NCBI RefSeq assembly: GCF_024746815.1
Contig: NZ_CP080525.1
Coordinates: 5,698,501 to 5,762,500, forward strand
DNA length: 64,000 bases
From: Mesorhizobium sp. AR07
Lineage (GTDB): Bacteria > Pseudomonadota > Alphaproteobacteria > Rhizobiales > Rhizobiaceae
Direction: 5' to 3'
Shown: in pieces, positions 15,121-23,473 of the stretch
Position numbering within the stretch: the stretch's first letter is position 1
How the letters are laid out: the number at the start of each line of letters is the position of its first letter
Notes under the pieces: generated by a model
What the model saw: only the letters and a program-made list of their open reading frames with translations
The model's database searches: none
Told to the model about the DNA's origin: nothing
Position numbers and translations under genes: made by a program

Positions 15121-16641
15121 CTAAATTAGCGACAGTCCGTGATCCTTGAAGTAGCGGCTTAGCAACTCCGGATCCTGCTGCTCGGCCGCGAGCGCGACGT
15201 ACGTATCAGGGCGAAGAAGATACATCGCATTCTGAGCGAGGCCCTTCTTTGCGTAAGCTTCCTGCCAAGCGAAGGCATGAAGGGCGAGACCTCGACGCGT
15301 GCACCAGTCGCCTAGGTCGGCGCTTGAGGTGCCATACACATGGACTTGCCAGCCGATTGTCCCCAATGTCTCGAAGTTGTCGTCGCTCGGCGTCGGCGCC
15401 CAGGGCAGGCGGTCGCCGCCGTTGACATCGCCGGCCTTGCCTTCGCTGATCGCGCTGTCGCGGTAGTTTATGACGATCTGGGACACGGCACTGAACAAGT
15501 AGTCGCGAACCGCTTCGAATTTGAAGAGCGTGGGCACGAGTACGGGGACAATGCGCGTGCGAATGAAGTCCGCCGCCCATCCTTCGGCCGTCGCGAGTGT
15601 AAATCCTCTGTCGGTGGTTGCCACGAGCTTTAGCGCAAAGGCCCGGCGCTCGCTTTCGTAGGTATCCAGGAGAGCGTCCGATGCCTGATCGGCCAGAACG
15701 GCTTTCAATTTCCAGGCCAGATTGATGGCGTCGCCAATGCCTGTGTTCATGCCCTGGCCGCCGGCCGGGCTGTGAATGTGCGCGGCATCTCCCAAGAGGA
15801 AGATACGGCCTTTGCGGAAATGCTCCGTGACGCGGTGATGGACGCGGTAGGTCGAGAACCAGTTGACCGTTCGAATCTGTACTTTCATGTGCTGGATGGC
15901 GCGATCGCTGACATCTTCGAACTTCAGGCTATCGGCCTGCGCCGCCCGCTCGTCGCGGACGGTTCCGATCAGCCGCGCGCGACCTTCGCCTTTCAACGGA
16001 AAGACCGCGAGAAAGTCGGCCTCGTCCAGGTCGACGTGCAGCTCGCCGTCCAGCGCTGGACCTGAAGCATCGACGTCGGCGACGTAAAACACCTGTTGGT
16101 AGGTACCACCAGGAAAGCCGATGCCCGCTGTCTGCCGGACGATGGAGCGCGCGCCGTCGCACCCGGCGAGGTAATTTGCCTCGCACGGTTCTTCCTGGCC
16201 GTCCGCACGGCGCAGGGTTGCAACAATATGATCGCCGGCATCGCTGAAACCGAGAAGCTCGGTGTTTCGTTCGACCGATACGCCGAACGCCTCGAGATGC
16301 TCGATAAGCAGGCGCTCATGTTGATCCTGCGGGTAGATGAACGGCCCATAGGGCGTGAGATCTGCGGCGATGGTTCCAAAGGGGACACGTGCCTTCTTCT
16401 CACCTTCGACCCATAGGTTGATCCCAGGGACCTTGTGACCTTTTGTCAGGATCTCTTCCGTCAGATCGAGTTGACGGTAAAGTTCGAGCGTTCGCGCCTG
16501 TACCGCGAGCGCGCGTGACGTCGTGCCCGGCCCATCCGTCTTGTCGATGACGCGGACTTTCACGCTCTGCTTGGCGAGCCAAAGCGCCAGTACAAGGCCG
16601 GTCGGTCCGGCGCCGATAATCAGGACATCGCTACGGCGCAT
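15121..16641 (-). CDS. FAD-dependent aromatic-type monooxygenase
   Basis: The 506-residue protein is a class A flavoprotein hydroxylase of the PheA/TfdB type, which uses NAD(P)H and oxygen to hydroxylate an aromatic or polyketide-like substrate. Motifs in order: GxGxxG in LIIGAGPTGLVLALWLAKQS (near residue 10), the DG motif in LAGCDGARSIVRQ (about 165), and the GD motif in FLLGDAAHIHSPAGGQGMNT (about 285). GGAGAG before 16641 selects this start over one five codons upstream. The gene stands alone; nothing nearby names the substrate. Confidence 0.85.
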   Translation of the reverse strand: MRRSDVLIIGAGPTGLVLALWLAKQSVKVRVIDKTDGPGTTSRALAVQARTLELYRQLDLTEEILTKGHKVPGINLWVEGEKKARVPFGTIAADLTPYGPFIYPQDQHERLLIEHLEAFGVSVERNTELLGFSDAGDHIVATLRRADGQEEPCEANYLAGCDGARSIVRQTAGIGFPGGTYQQVFYVADVDASGPALDGELHVDLDEADFLAVFPLKGEGRARLIGTVRDERAAQADSLKFEDVSDRAIQHMKVQIRTVNWFSTYRVHHRVTEHFRKGRIFLLGDAAHIHSPAGGQGMNTGIGDAINLAWKLKAVLADQASDALLDTYESERRAFALKLVATTDRGFTLATAEGWAADFIRTRIVPVLVPTLFKFEAVRDYLFSAVSQIVINYRDSAISEGKAGDVNGGDRLPWAPTPSDDNFETLGTIGWQVHVYGTSSADLGDWCTRRGLALHAFAWQEAYAKKGLAQNAMYLLRPDTYVALAAEQQDPELLSRYFKDHGLSLI

Positions 16642-16988
16642 CTTACTCTCCACCATCTTCCGCCAGAAAGAACGCTATCAGGTGGCGGTGAATTAGCTCG
16701 ATACAGGTCCCCGTCGCCGAAGGCGATGCGCACTCGTTCCCAGTGTGCCCACGCGGATTGTGCTTTCTGTTCTAGGCATATCAAGCAATGTGGGCGGAAA
16801 TCTTCAGTGCGGTCAATCGACACCAGGCCTGATTGTGTGTCCGCAAGGTGTCAGGGGCTGAACGGGGCGCCACCCGCTTAGTCCTTCCTGAACCCCAACT
16901 GAACACCGTCTTCAGCATCGGTTCGAATGGCATCTCCTAAAAAGAAGCCGTTCAACTCGCGGTCCCGTCCGCCAAAGGAGACGCTCTC
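16642..16988. other. Divergent intergenic region, curlin promoter side
   Basis: No gene was seen. The stretch separates the monooxygenase start from the first curlin gene and contains the CTGAAC repeats described separately, including a third CTGAAC at 16858. Confidence 0.5.
16888..16904 (+). promoter_or_regulatory. CTGAAC direct repeat upstream of curlin 1
   Basis: CTGAAC at 16888 and again at 16899 are 11 bases apart (one helical turn), 85 bases before the curlin ATG. The same arrangement precedes curlin 2. An 11-bp direct repeat is the site type of OmpR/PhoB-class response regulators; the regulator itself is not in the window. Confidence 0.55.
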
Positions 16989-17426
16989 ATGATCCGCATT
17001 TCTTTCATCGCAACCGCGCTCGCCGCTCTTGTCGGTATTACCGTCGCCGCCCCGGCCATGGCCAACGACGTGAGCATCGAGCAATATGGCTGGTCGAACT
17101 CGGCCGGCGGCGCCCAGAACGGCTTCAAGAACCGTATCCGGGTCTACCAGGACGGCCGCTTCAACACGGTGATCGGCCAGCAGCGCGGCCGCCACAACCT
17201 TTCGGCCATCGGCCAGGAAGGGGTCGGCAACTACGGCGCCACCTATCAGAACGGCAACCGCAATGTGGCCGGCGTCGCCCAGTTCGGCTCCAACCACACC
17301 ACCATCCTGACCCAGGACGGCAACGGCAACATCGCCGCCGGCGTGCAGGTGGGCCATGGCTGCGATGCCAATGTCAGCCAGGGTGGCAGCGGCAACGTCG
17401 CCGCTTTCGTCCAGGCCTGCCCGTAG
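16989..17426 (+). CDS. Curlin-repeat amyloid subunit 1
   Basis: The 145-residue protein has a signal peptide (cleaved near Ala-Met-Ala, residue 25) and then imperfect curlin repeats of the QxGxxN type, for example VYQDGRFNTVIGQQRGRHNL, IGQEGVGNYGATYQNGNRN and ILTQDGNGNIAAGVQ. These form the stacked beta-strands of curli amyloid fibres outside the cell. A C-terminal Cys pair (HGCDAN and VQACP) is unusual for CsgA. GGAG precedes the ATG. It is followed by a stem-loop and csgH. It may be CsgA- or CsgB-like. Confidence 0.85.
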   Translation: MIRISFIATALAALVGITVAAPAMANDVSIEQYGWSNSAGGAQNGFKNRIRVYQDGRFNTVIGQQRGRHNLSAIGQEGVGNYGATYQNGNRNVAGVAQFGSNHTTILTQDGNGNIAAGVQVGHGCDANVSQGGSGNVAAFVQACP

Positions 17427-17443
17427 ACAGCAGTGCCGGCCGG

Positions 17444-17470
17444 GTGGCCGCGGAACGATTTCGCGGCCAC
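17444..17470 (+). promoter_or_regulatory. Stem-loop between curlin 1 and csgH
   Basis: GTGGCCGCG (17444-17452) pairs perfectly with CGCGGCCAC (17462-17470). No T-run follows, and the next gene starts 27 bases on, so it probably stabilises the abundant curlin message or attenuates read-through into csgH. Confidence 0.5.
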
Positions 17471-17497
17471 GGCCACCGAACGCCAAGGAGACGAACC

Positions 17498-17899
17498 ATG
17501 CCCCGCATCGTCAAGCATTCCCGCTCCGTCATAACGGCACTCGCCCTGGTCTTAGTCTCGGCCGGCGCGCTGGCGACCATGGCCACCGCCGACCAGTCCG
17601 TCGAACCGGTGCGTTGCGAGATCCGCGCCGCGCCGGAAGGCGGCATGGTCTTGCTGGAGGCGCTCGCCCATGCCGACAGAAAGGTGAGCGGCACCTATTC
17701 CTTCCATGTCGAAAGCGCCGGCCGGTCCGGCGGCACCAATATCGAGCAGGGCGGCGCCTTCAGCGCCGCGCCCGGCAAGCCTGCGACGCTCGGCACCGTC
17801 ATGCTGGACGCAAAGGGCGTCGTCTACGACGCCAAGCTCGAGGTCACGGTCGATGGCAAGAGCATCGGCTGCGCCGAGCAGGTCGGCGGCGCGACCTGA
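17498..17899 (+). CDS. csgH: Curli assembly chaperone CsgH
   Basis: CsgH is the periplasmic alpha-proteobacterial curli factor that binds curlin subunits and blocks premature fibre formation. ATG 17498 follows AAGGAG. The 133-residue product has a signal peptide (about 32 residues) and then the CsgH beta-sandwich, beginning VRCEIRAAPEGGMVLLEALA and ending KSIGCAEQV, with two cysteines likely to pair. Location between two curlin genes fits. A terminator follows. Confidence 0.85.
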   Translation: MPRIVKHSRSVITALALVLVSAGALATMATADQSVEPVRCEIRAAPEGGMVLLEALAHADRKVSGTYSFHVESAGRSGGTNIEQGGAFSAAPGKPATLGTVMLDAKGVVYDAKLEVTVDGKSIGCAEQVGGAT

Positions 17900-17921
17900 T
17901 CGCATCGCTAGATTTACGAAC

Positions 17922-17949
17922 AGGGCGTCGGCGGTCGGCGCCCTTTTTA
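17922..17949 (+). terminator. Rho-independent terminator after csgH
   Basis: AGGGCG (17922-17927) pairs with CGCCCT (17939-17944), followed by TTTTT. Confidence 0.7.
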
Positions 17950-17975
17950 TGTGCGCCAGGCCGGGAGAAAAATGA

Positions 17976-17992
17976 CTGAACGACAGCTGAAC
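17976..17992 (+). promoter_or_regulatory. CTGAAC direct repeat upstream of curlin 2
   Basis: CTGAAC at 17976 and 17987 repeat with the same 11-base period as before curlin 1, 78 bases before the ATG. A reverse copy, GTTCAG, lies 22 bases further on at 18009. It sits just beyond the csgH terminator, so curlin 2 has its own promoter. Confidence 0.55.
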
Positions 17993-18069
17993 GAAGGATT
18001 CCGGCAGCGTTCAGCCACGAGATGAGAAGGTTGGCCATAGGCTGAGGCAGCCGGAAAATGGAGATCAAG

Positions 18070-18483
18070 ATGACCCGCAATATGTTCAAAACCCTTACCG
18101 CGGCTCTCGTTGCCGGCGGCATCGGCCAGGCGGCGCTGTCCGCACCGGCTTACGCGGGCGGCTGGGTTTCGGTGACATTTGCTCCTGACAACGCCCGCGA
18201 CGCCGGCGCCCTGGCGACTGGCCTGCGCGTCTATTCGCTGTATCGCGGCCTGCGCGGCGCCAGCATCCGCCAGGTGGGACACGGCAACGCCGCCGGCATC
18301 GGGCAAAACGGCGGCGGCAATCTGGGCATCATCCAGCAGGAGGGTAACGGCCATTCCGCCACCCTGCAGCAGAACGGCAATGACAACGCCTACGGCATTT
18401 TCCAGTTCGGCAGAAACACCGACGCCAACGTCGTGCAGACCGGCGATGGCGGCGGCGGCGCCACCTTCAGCTACGGTTGGTAG
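18070..18483 (+). CDS. Curlin-repeat amyloid subunit 2
   Basis: ATG 18070 follows GGAG at normal spacing. The 137-residue protein has a signal peptide to about Ala31 (PAYAGG), then repeats such as IRQVGHGNAAGIGQNGGGN, IIQQEGNGHSATLQQNGND and IFQFGRNTDANVVQTGDGG, the curlin QxGxxN pattern. There is no C-terminal Cys pair. It diverges from subunit 1 throughout, so the two may act as major subunit and nucleator. It has its own upstream repeat element. Confidence 0.82.
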   Translation: MTRNMFKTLTAALVAGGIGQAALSAPAYAGGWVSVTFAPDNARDAGALATGLRVYSLYRGLRGASIRQVGHGNAAGIGQNGGGNLGIIQQEGNGHSATLQQNGNDNAYGIFQFGRNTDANVVQTGDGGGGATFSYGW

Positions 18484-19242
18484 CAGGCGAAGACCAATCG
18501 AGACTCGGGCCCGGAGATCATCGTTGCGCGTCGCCAGCGGCTCGCTTGCCTGTGGCGGCTCAGCGCCGACCTCAAGGGGCCCCCTCGCTATCCAACTTGG
18601 AGCATGAAGGTGCACCTGTTGAAGCCCTCGGAATTGCTCGAACGGGGGTTATAGCTTTTGATGATGGCGCCGTTCTTCACCGACGCGAGCATGAAGACGA
18701 TGAAGCCGGAAGCCGATATGAAAAAGGCCTGGGCCGGCATGGCTAAGGCCGATCAGGACAAGATGATGAAGGAATGCAACGACGCGGCGATGAGCAAGCC
18801 TCACGCCCGCCGGAGTTGGTACCGGAGCGCACTACCACCTTTCCTTACATTCTTCAGGAGGGGTTCATTTTGAACCTTTTTGACCGTGAGCGATCTTTCG
18901 CTCCGAGCAGGACAGCCGTCAGCTTTTTGGGAGCCAACGTTGAAGTAAGCGAGTTCGTGATATTGTGTGGGTGTGGGCATTGTCGCTTCCGAGATTCGTC
19001 ATCCAGATCGATCAAGCATCGTGACCGCCATCAACATTCGAGGCGCTATTACACCCTCCGGGCTCACCATTATCGTTATTTATCAATGATTTAGTAGTAA
19101 TCATTGGCTCGGGTGGCCAAGTCAGGACTGACGAACCTCCGTGCATCTTATTGACTTTATCGACTTATGGCGGGCTCCGGAAGACGGACGATATCGATTT
19201 GCCGCACAAAAATGTGGCAAACTCGCAGGAATATTGCTCCTG
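18484..19242. other. Mostly empty stretch with one gene scrap
   Basis: At about 18661-18804 a reading frame gives FFTDASMKTMKPEADMKKAW and DQDKMMKECNDAAMSKPHA, resembling the mature part of a small rhizobial periplasmic protein but without signal peptide or proper end. It is probably a remnant. The rest shows no gene, RNA or repeat that I recognise. Confidence 0.35.
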
Positions 19243-20262
19243 TCAGCGCTCTAGGCAGACGGTGACGCCCAGCCCTCCGCCGATGCAGAGCGAAGCGAGG
19301 CCACGCCTTGCGTTTCGCTTCTGCATCTCGTGCAGCAGGGTGACGACGATGCGGCAACCTGATCCCGCCAGCGGGTGACCCAGCGCGATGGCACCGCCGT
19401 TAACGTTGATCAGATCGCTGTCCCAGCCCATCTCGCGGTTGACGGCTATGGCTTGCGCGGCGAAGGCCTCGTTGATTTCCATCAGGTCAAGATCAGACGC
19501 GGACCATCCGGCTTTGGCAAGCGCCTTGCGTGATGCCGACACCGGACCGAGCCCCATTTCCATCGGCTCGATACCGGCCGAGGCATAGGCGGCGATGCGC
19601 GCCAGCGGCGTCAGGTTAAGCTCGTTCATGCGCTTTTCCGAAACGACCATGACCGCCGCGGCGCCGTCGTTCAGCCCGGATGAATTGCCGGCCGTGATCG
19701 TGCCGCCCTGATCGAAGACCGGGCGCAGCCGCGACAGGTCTTCCAGCGTCGAGGCGGGGTTGGGATGTTCGTCGGCAACGACAACGCGCTGCTCGCGCTT
19801 GCCCGTGACCGTGACCAGCGCGATCTCGCTGGTGAAGCGATCCGTCGCGATGGCAGCGCCGGCCTTTTCCTGTGAGACCAGCGCGAAGCGATCCTGTTCG
19901 TCACGCGTGATCTGGTAGCGCCGTGCCAGGCCTTCGGCGGTCACGCCCATATGTACCTGGTTGGGTGCATCCCACAGGCCGTCGACGATCATCGAATCCC
20001 TGATGGCGTGGTCGCCCATCCGGACGCCGCGCCGGATGCCGTAGATCAGGTGCGGGGCCTCCGTCATCGAATCCTGGCCGCCGGCAATGACGATGTCGGC
20101 GTCGCCGCAGCGGATCGCCTGGGCGGCGAGATGGATCGACTTCTGGCCGGCGCCACAGACCTTGTTGACGGTCATTGCCGGCACGCCGATGGGAATGCCT
20201 GCTTTGAGCGCGGCCTGCCTGGCCGGGTTCTGGCCGGCACCGCCCGTCAACACCTGGCCCAT
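19243..20262 (-). pseudogene. Acetyl-CoA acetyltransferase (thiolase), 5'-truncated
   Basis: The frame covers residues equivalent to about 50-390 of a biosynthetic-type thiolase: active-site Cys in VNKVCGAGQKSIHLAAQA, the His loop GGAIALGHPLAGSGCRI and the C-terminal catalytic Cys in CIGGGLGVTVC. The ATG at 20262 is the internal Met of the conserved EVIMGQVL segment. Upstream, thiolase similarity ends within about 20 bases and the DNA becomes the 3' end of quiC. About 50 N-terminal residues are missing, including part of the fold, so it is probably inactive unless fused by readthrough. Confidence 0.8.
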
Positions 20263-22154
20263 GATGACTTCGCAGATCGCACCCCCTTCGACCTGCGTTT
20301 CCTCAGAGCCGAAATGCGAAAGATCGCGTTTGGCGCGCCATAGCCTCTGTATCCGACACGTTGCACGATCTCAAAGAAGAAGCCTTCGGCGTAAGTCGGG
20401 CTGTATATCTGGAAATAGTCTCCGTGATCATCCCGATCGTAGAGTATGTTGTTTGCCTTCAGCCGTTCCGTCAGGGCGGGGTCCAGGCCGAACCTAGCTT
20501 CCAGATCCTCATAATAGTTCGGGGATATGGCCAGGAATATGAATCCGTTCTGGGAGAGCCGTTTTGCTGTCGCGAATATGTCTTCCGTCCGGAACGCGAT
20601 ATGTTGAATGCCGGACCCGAAATTCTCGGCGATGAAGCGGCCTGCAAGGGTATTATGGTTCTCGGCACCGTTCATTGTCAGCCGGAGGGAACCCTCGCGA
20701 TTTTCCACGACCTGACTGCGCACGATGCCCGAGGGATCGATAACGTCAACCATAGGAGATTTGTGCGTCTCGACAAGTGAGATGTAGAAAAGCAGGCACG
20801 TCGGCAAATCCTCGTACCGCATCGTCTGGGCAATATGGTCTATCGACGTCAATCCGGCTGAAACCGGCTCCGCGTGCTCGTTGGTGGAATGAAACTCGCC
20901 GTCCCAGGCACGATCGAGCCCCGATTTCTCGTCCAGGAAACAAAGCAGGCCACCGCCGACGCCGTGCACGGCAGGTATCTCGATTTCACCGAGCCTACCG
21001 GGTGTCGAAAATTGTTCGGCGCCGAGTGCCACCGCACGCTTCACGACCGCGGCCGCATCGTCGACAAGCAGGCCCAGGGCGTAGGCGGAGGTGCCATGGA
21101 CTGCATAGGAGGCGCCTGCGAAGCCTTCTCGGCCGGTATTGATCACAATGTTGATCACGCCCTGTTGGAAGCGTACCGCTGACTTGGTCTTGTGTTTTCC
21201 AACCTTTCTGAAACCCAGGCTGCGAATGAGCGCTTCTAGCCGCGCGCCGTCCGCCTCATCGGCTGTGAACTCAATGAACGCCACCCCCTCGACAATGCCC
21301 CGCGCCGGCATCGCGGGCACGGACAGGGCTGTTCCTGGCTCCTCGCGTTTGACCTGGTCACCGAGACAGATCAACGAGCGCCGTCCATCGTTGGCGATCG
21401 TGGCGGCAGAGCCGCCCCGGAACTGATCATTGAAGATTTCCAACGAGAAATAGCCGTCATAGCCGGTCGATGCGACCGCCTTCATGAAATCGAGCACGGG
21501 CAGGTCGCCTTCGCCCGGCATGTTGCGGAAGTGGCGGCTCCAATGGAGCAGATCCATATCGATGAGGGGCGCATCGGCGAGTTGGACAAGGAAAAGTCTT
21601 TCCTTCGGGATGGAACGGATCGAGTTGATGTCGATCTTGCGCGAAAGCGTGTGGAAACTGTCGAGGATGAGACCGACACTCGAATGATCGGCGCGGCGCA
21701 CGATCTCCCAGGCGTCGCGATGGTCGTTTATATGGCGCCCCCAGGCCAGGGCCTCGTAACCCACACGAAGTCCACGCCTTGCCGCCCGATCGCCGAGTTC
21801 GTGGAAATCGGCGGCCGCGCGCTCCAGGCCGCCAAGTGCCGCGGGGGACACATTGGAGCACACAAGGATGAGATCGGTGCCGATCTCCTGCATGAGGTCG
21901 AATTTTCGTTCTGCACGGTCGAATGTCCGGGAGCGTAATGTTCCCGGCATGCCCTCAAAATCCCGAAACGGCTGAAACAGCGTGACCTGCAGTCCCTGGT
22001 CACAAACCATCTTGCCCACCTGACTCGGGCTCTCGTCGGAAATCAGAAAGTCGTTCTCGAATATCTCCACGCCATCGAAGCCGGCCTTGGCTATGACCTT
22101 CAGTTTTTCACTCAGATCGCCGCTGATGGATACGGTGGCTATCGAAGTTTTCAT
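20247..22154 (-). CDS. quiC1: 3-dehydroshikimate dehydratase, QuiC1 type
   Basis: This enzyme converts 3-dehydroshikimate to protocatechuate. The 635-residue product fuses a TIM-barrel sugar-isomerase-like half (1-270) to a VOC half resembling 4-hydroxyphenylpyruvate dioxygenase (about 285-610). The metal site is present: Glu134 (GYEALAW), Asp165 (LILDSFHTL), Gln191 (LVQLADAP) and Glu239 (FSLEIFN), the positions I recall for Pseudomonas putida QuiC1. The VOC half keeps a His440-His518-Glu595 triad. GGAGG is 8 bases before ATG 22154. The last 25 residues look non-native, read through the junction with the truncated thiolase. Confidence 0.85.
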   Translation of the reverse strand: MKTSIATVSISGDLSEKLKVIAKAGFDGVEIFENDFLISDESPSQVGKMVCDQGLQVTLFQPFRDFEGMPGTLRSRTFDRAERKFDLMQEIGTDLILVCSNVSPAALGGLERAAADFHELGDRAARRGLRVGYEALAWGRHINDHRDAWEIVRRADHSSVGLILDSFHTLSRKIDINSIRSIPKERLFLVQLADAPLIDMDLLHWSRHFRNMPGEGDLPVLDFMKAVASTGYDGYFSLEIFNDQFRGGSAATIANDGRRSLICLGDQVKREEPGTALSVPAMPARGIVEGVAFIEFTADEADGARLEALIRSLGFRKVGKHKTKSAVRFQQGVINIVINTGREGFAGASYAVHGTSAYALGLLVDDAAAVVKRAVALGAEQFSTPGRLGEIEIPAVHGVGGGLLCFLDEKSGLDRAWDGEFHSTNEHAEPVSAGLTSIDHIAQTMRYEDLPTCLLFYISLVETHKSPMVDVIDPSGIVRSQVVENREGSLRLTMNGAENHNTLAGRFIAENFGSGIQHIAFRTEDIFATAKRLSQNGFIFLAISPNYYEDLEARFGLDPALTERLKANNILYDRDDHGDYFQIYSPTYAEGFFFEIVQRVGYRGYGAPNAIFRISALRKRRSKGVRSAKSSWARC

Positions 22155-22202
22155 TTGTCCAAACCTCCGATTTTCACCGCCAATTTTCGTCTTTGAATTT
22201 GG

Positions 22203-22216
22203 TGCAGATATCTGCA
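22203..22216. repeat. Perfect 14-bp palindrome TGCAGATATCTGCA
   Basis: It lies in the 83-base gap between the aminotransferase and quiC1, where an internal operator or an RNA stem could act. The function is unknown. Confidence 0.4.
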
Positions 22217-22237
22217 GCAAACGCCTCAGCTGCTATG

Positions 22238-23470
22238 TCATGCAGCGAACTGTTTGGCTGTGCCCGCGAACGCCTCGGCCCACAGCGCCAAGGCATGTTC
22301 GTCGTGCCTGGCCGATACATAGTGGCGGCCATAGGTGCTGTGCATCGACATCACGCCATTGCGCCTGAGTTCCAGGTGGAGCTTCAATGTGAAGCCGGGA
22401 TCCGAAACTGCGACGGCCTCGATATAATTCGCCGGCTCCTTGTCTCCGCGCCAGACTGTGAAGACCGTCCCGTAGCCGCTGGTGCAGATGGATATGCCCT
22501 CGGCGGCGAAGGCGCTCACGGCACGCTCCCTCAATTGATTGCCGGCCTGCAGAACGGCGGCATAGTCCACTGTGTCGACGACGCTCATGGCGGCTTTTAC
22601 CGCGGCGCAGGCCAGCGGATTGCCGTTATAGGTTCCGGCCCTGTTGACCCGCTGGTCGTCGAAGGCAGCCGTGAGTTCTGGCGAGCAAAGCAAGGCCGCG
22701 ACGGCGACCCCGTTTCCGATTGCCTTTCCGACGGTTGCCATGTCGGGTTCGACACCAAGCAGGTGGCTTGCCAATCCCGGATGGAGCCGAAACCCCATCA
22801 GGACCTCGTCCATGATGACCAGGGCTCCATGCTTTCTGGCGAGAGCAGTTACGTATTGAAGGTAGCCTGCTTCCGCGAGGATGCATCCCGCGTTCGCCAT
22901 CATGGGCTCCAAAATGATCGCGGCGATGTCAGCGCATTCGGCGAAGAGGAGATCGGCATCTTCCTTGTCGTTGAAGCGAAGAAGCAGCGTATCGCCCTTC
23001 GACGGCCTTTCGTTCGACGCCATGGCCGCCTCGCGCGATCCGGCATTGCCGAACGCTACATCGTCGAACCAGCCGTCATAGCCTGCCGCCATCTTGACGA
23101 TCTTGCGGCGGCCTGTAATCGCCTTCGCCGCGCGGCACGCAAGGTGCACCGCCTCGCTACCCGAGTTCAAGAACACCACCTTGGTGAGATTGCGGGTGTG
23201 AGATGCCAGACTGGCCGCGGCTTCCTCCTCGAGGGCGTGGGCGTAGGCCGGCATGGAGCCTCTGTCGATCGCTTCGTGGATCGCCTGCGCAACCTCCGGG
23301 TCCGTATGCCCCAGAAATGTCGCTCCGAAGCCCAAAGCGGTGTCGACATAGCGCCTGCCCTGGTCATCCCAGACATAAGGACCCTGTGCCTTTGACACCA
23401 GGAAACGCCGCCCATTCACATCGGGTACTATTCGCCCCGCGCTCGAGATACCGCCAACGAGGTGCTGCAT
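22238..23470 (-). CDS. Class III aminotransferase, glutamate-1-semialdehyde aminomutase-like
   Basis: The 410-residue PLP enzyme has the family layout: FLNSGSEAVHLACRAAKAIT (cofactor phosphate site, about residue 100), an AGYDGWFDDVAF segment (the aromatic that stacks on PLP), MDEVLMGFR (Asp to the pyridine nitrogen) and VGKAIGNGVAVAA (Schiff-base Lys). Members of this group act on glutamate semialdehyde or on small amino-acids and amino sugars. It starts 4 bases after dctM and precedes quiC1, so it belongs to a catabolic operon rather than to haem synthesis. The substrate is not identifiable from sequence. Confidence 0.85.
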   Translation of the reverse strand: MQHLVGGISSAGRIVPDVNGRRFLVSKAQGPYVWDDQGRRYVDTALGFGATFLGHTDPEVAQAIHEAIDRGSMPAYAHALEEEAAASLASHTRNLTKVVFLNSGSEAVHLACRAAKAITGRRKIVKMAAGYDGWFDDVAFGNAGSREAAMASNERPSKGDTLLLRFNDKEDADLLFAECADIAAIILEPMMANAGCILAEAGYLQYVTALARKHGALVIMDEVLMGFRLHPGLASHLLGVEPDMATVGKAIGNGVAVAALLCSPELTAAFDDQRVNRAGTYNGNPLACAAVKAAMSVVDTVDYAAVLQAGNQLRERAVSAFAAEGISICTSGYGTVFTVWRGDKEPANYIEAVAVSDPGFTLKLHLELRRNGVMSMHSTYGRHYVSARHDEHALALWAEAFAGTAKQFAA

Positions 23471-23473
23471 GAG

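Noticed and set aside
22193-23395. 400-codon plus-strand ORF
   Set aside because: It is antisense to the aminotransferase, which has complete PLP-enzyme motifs.
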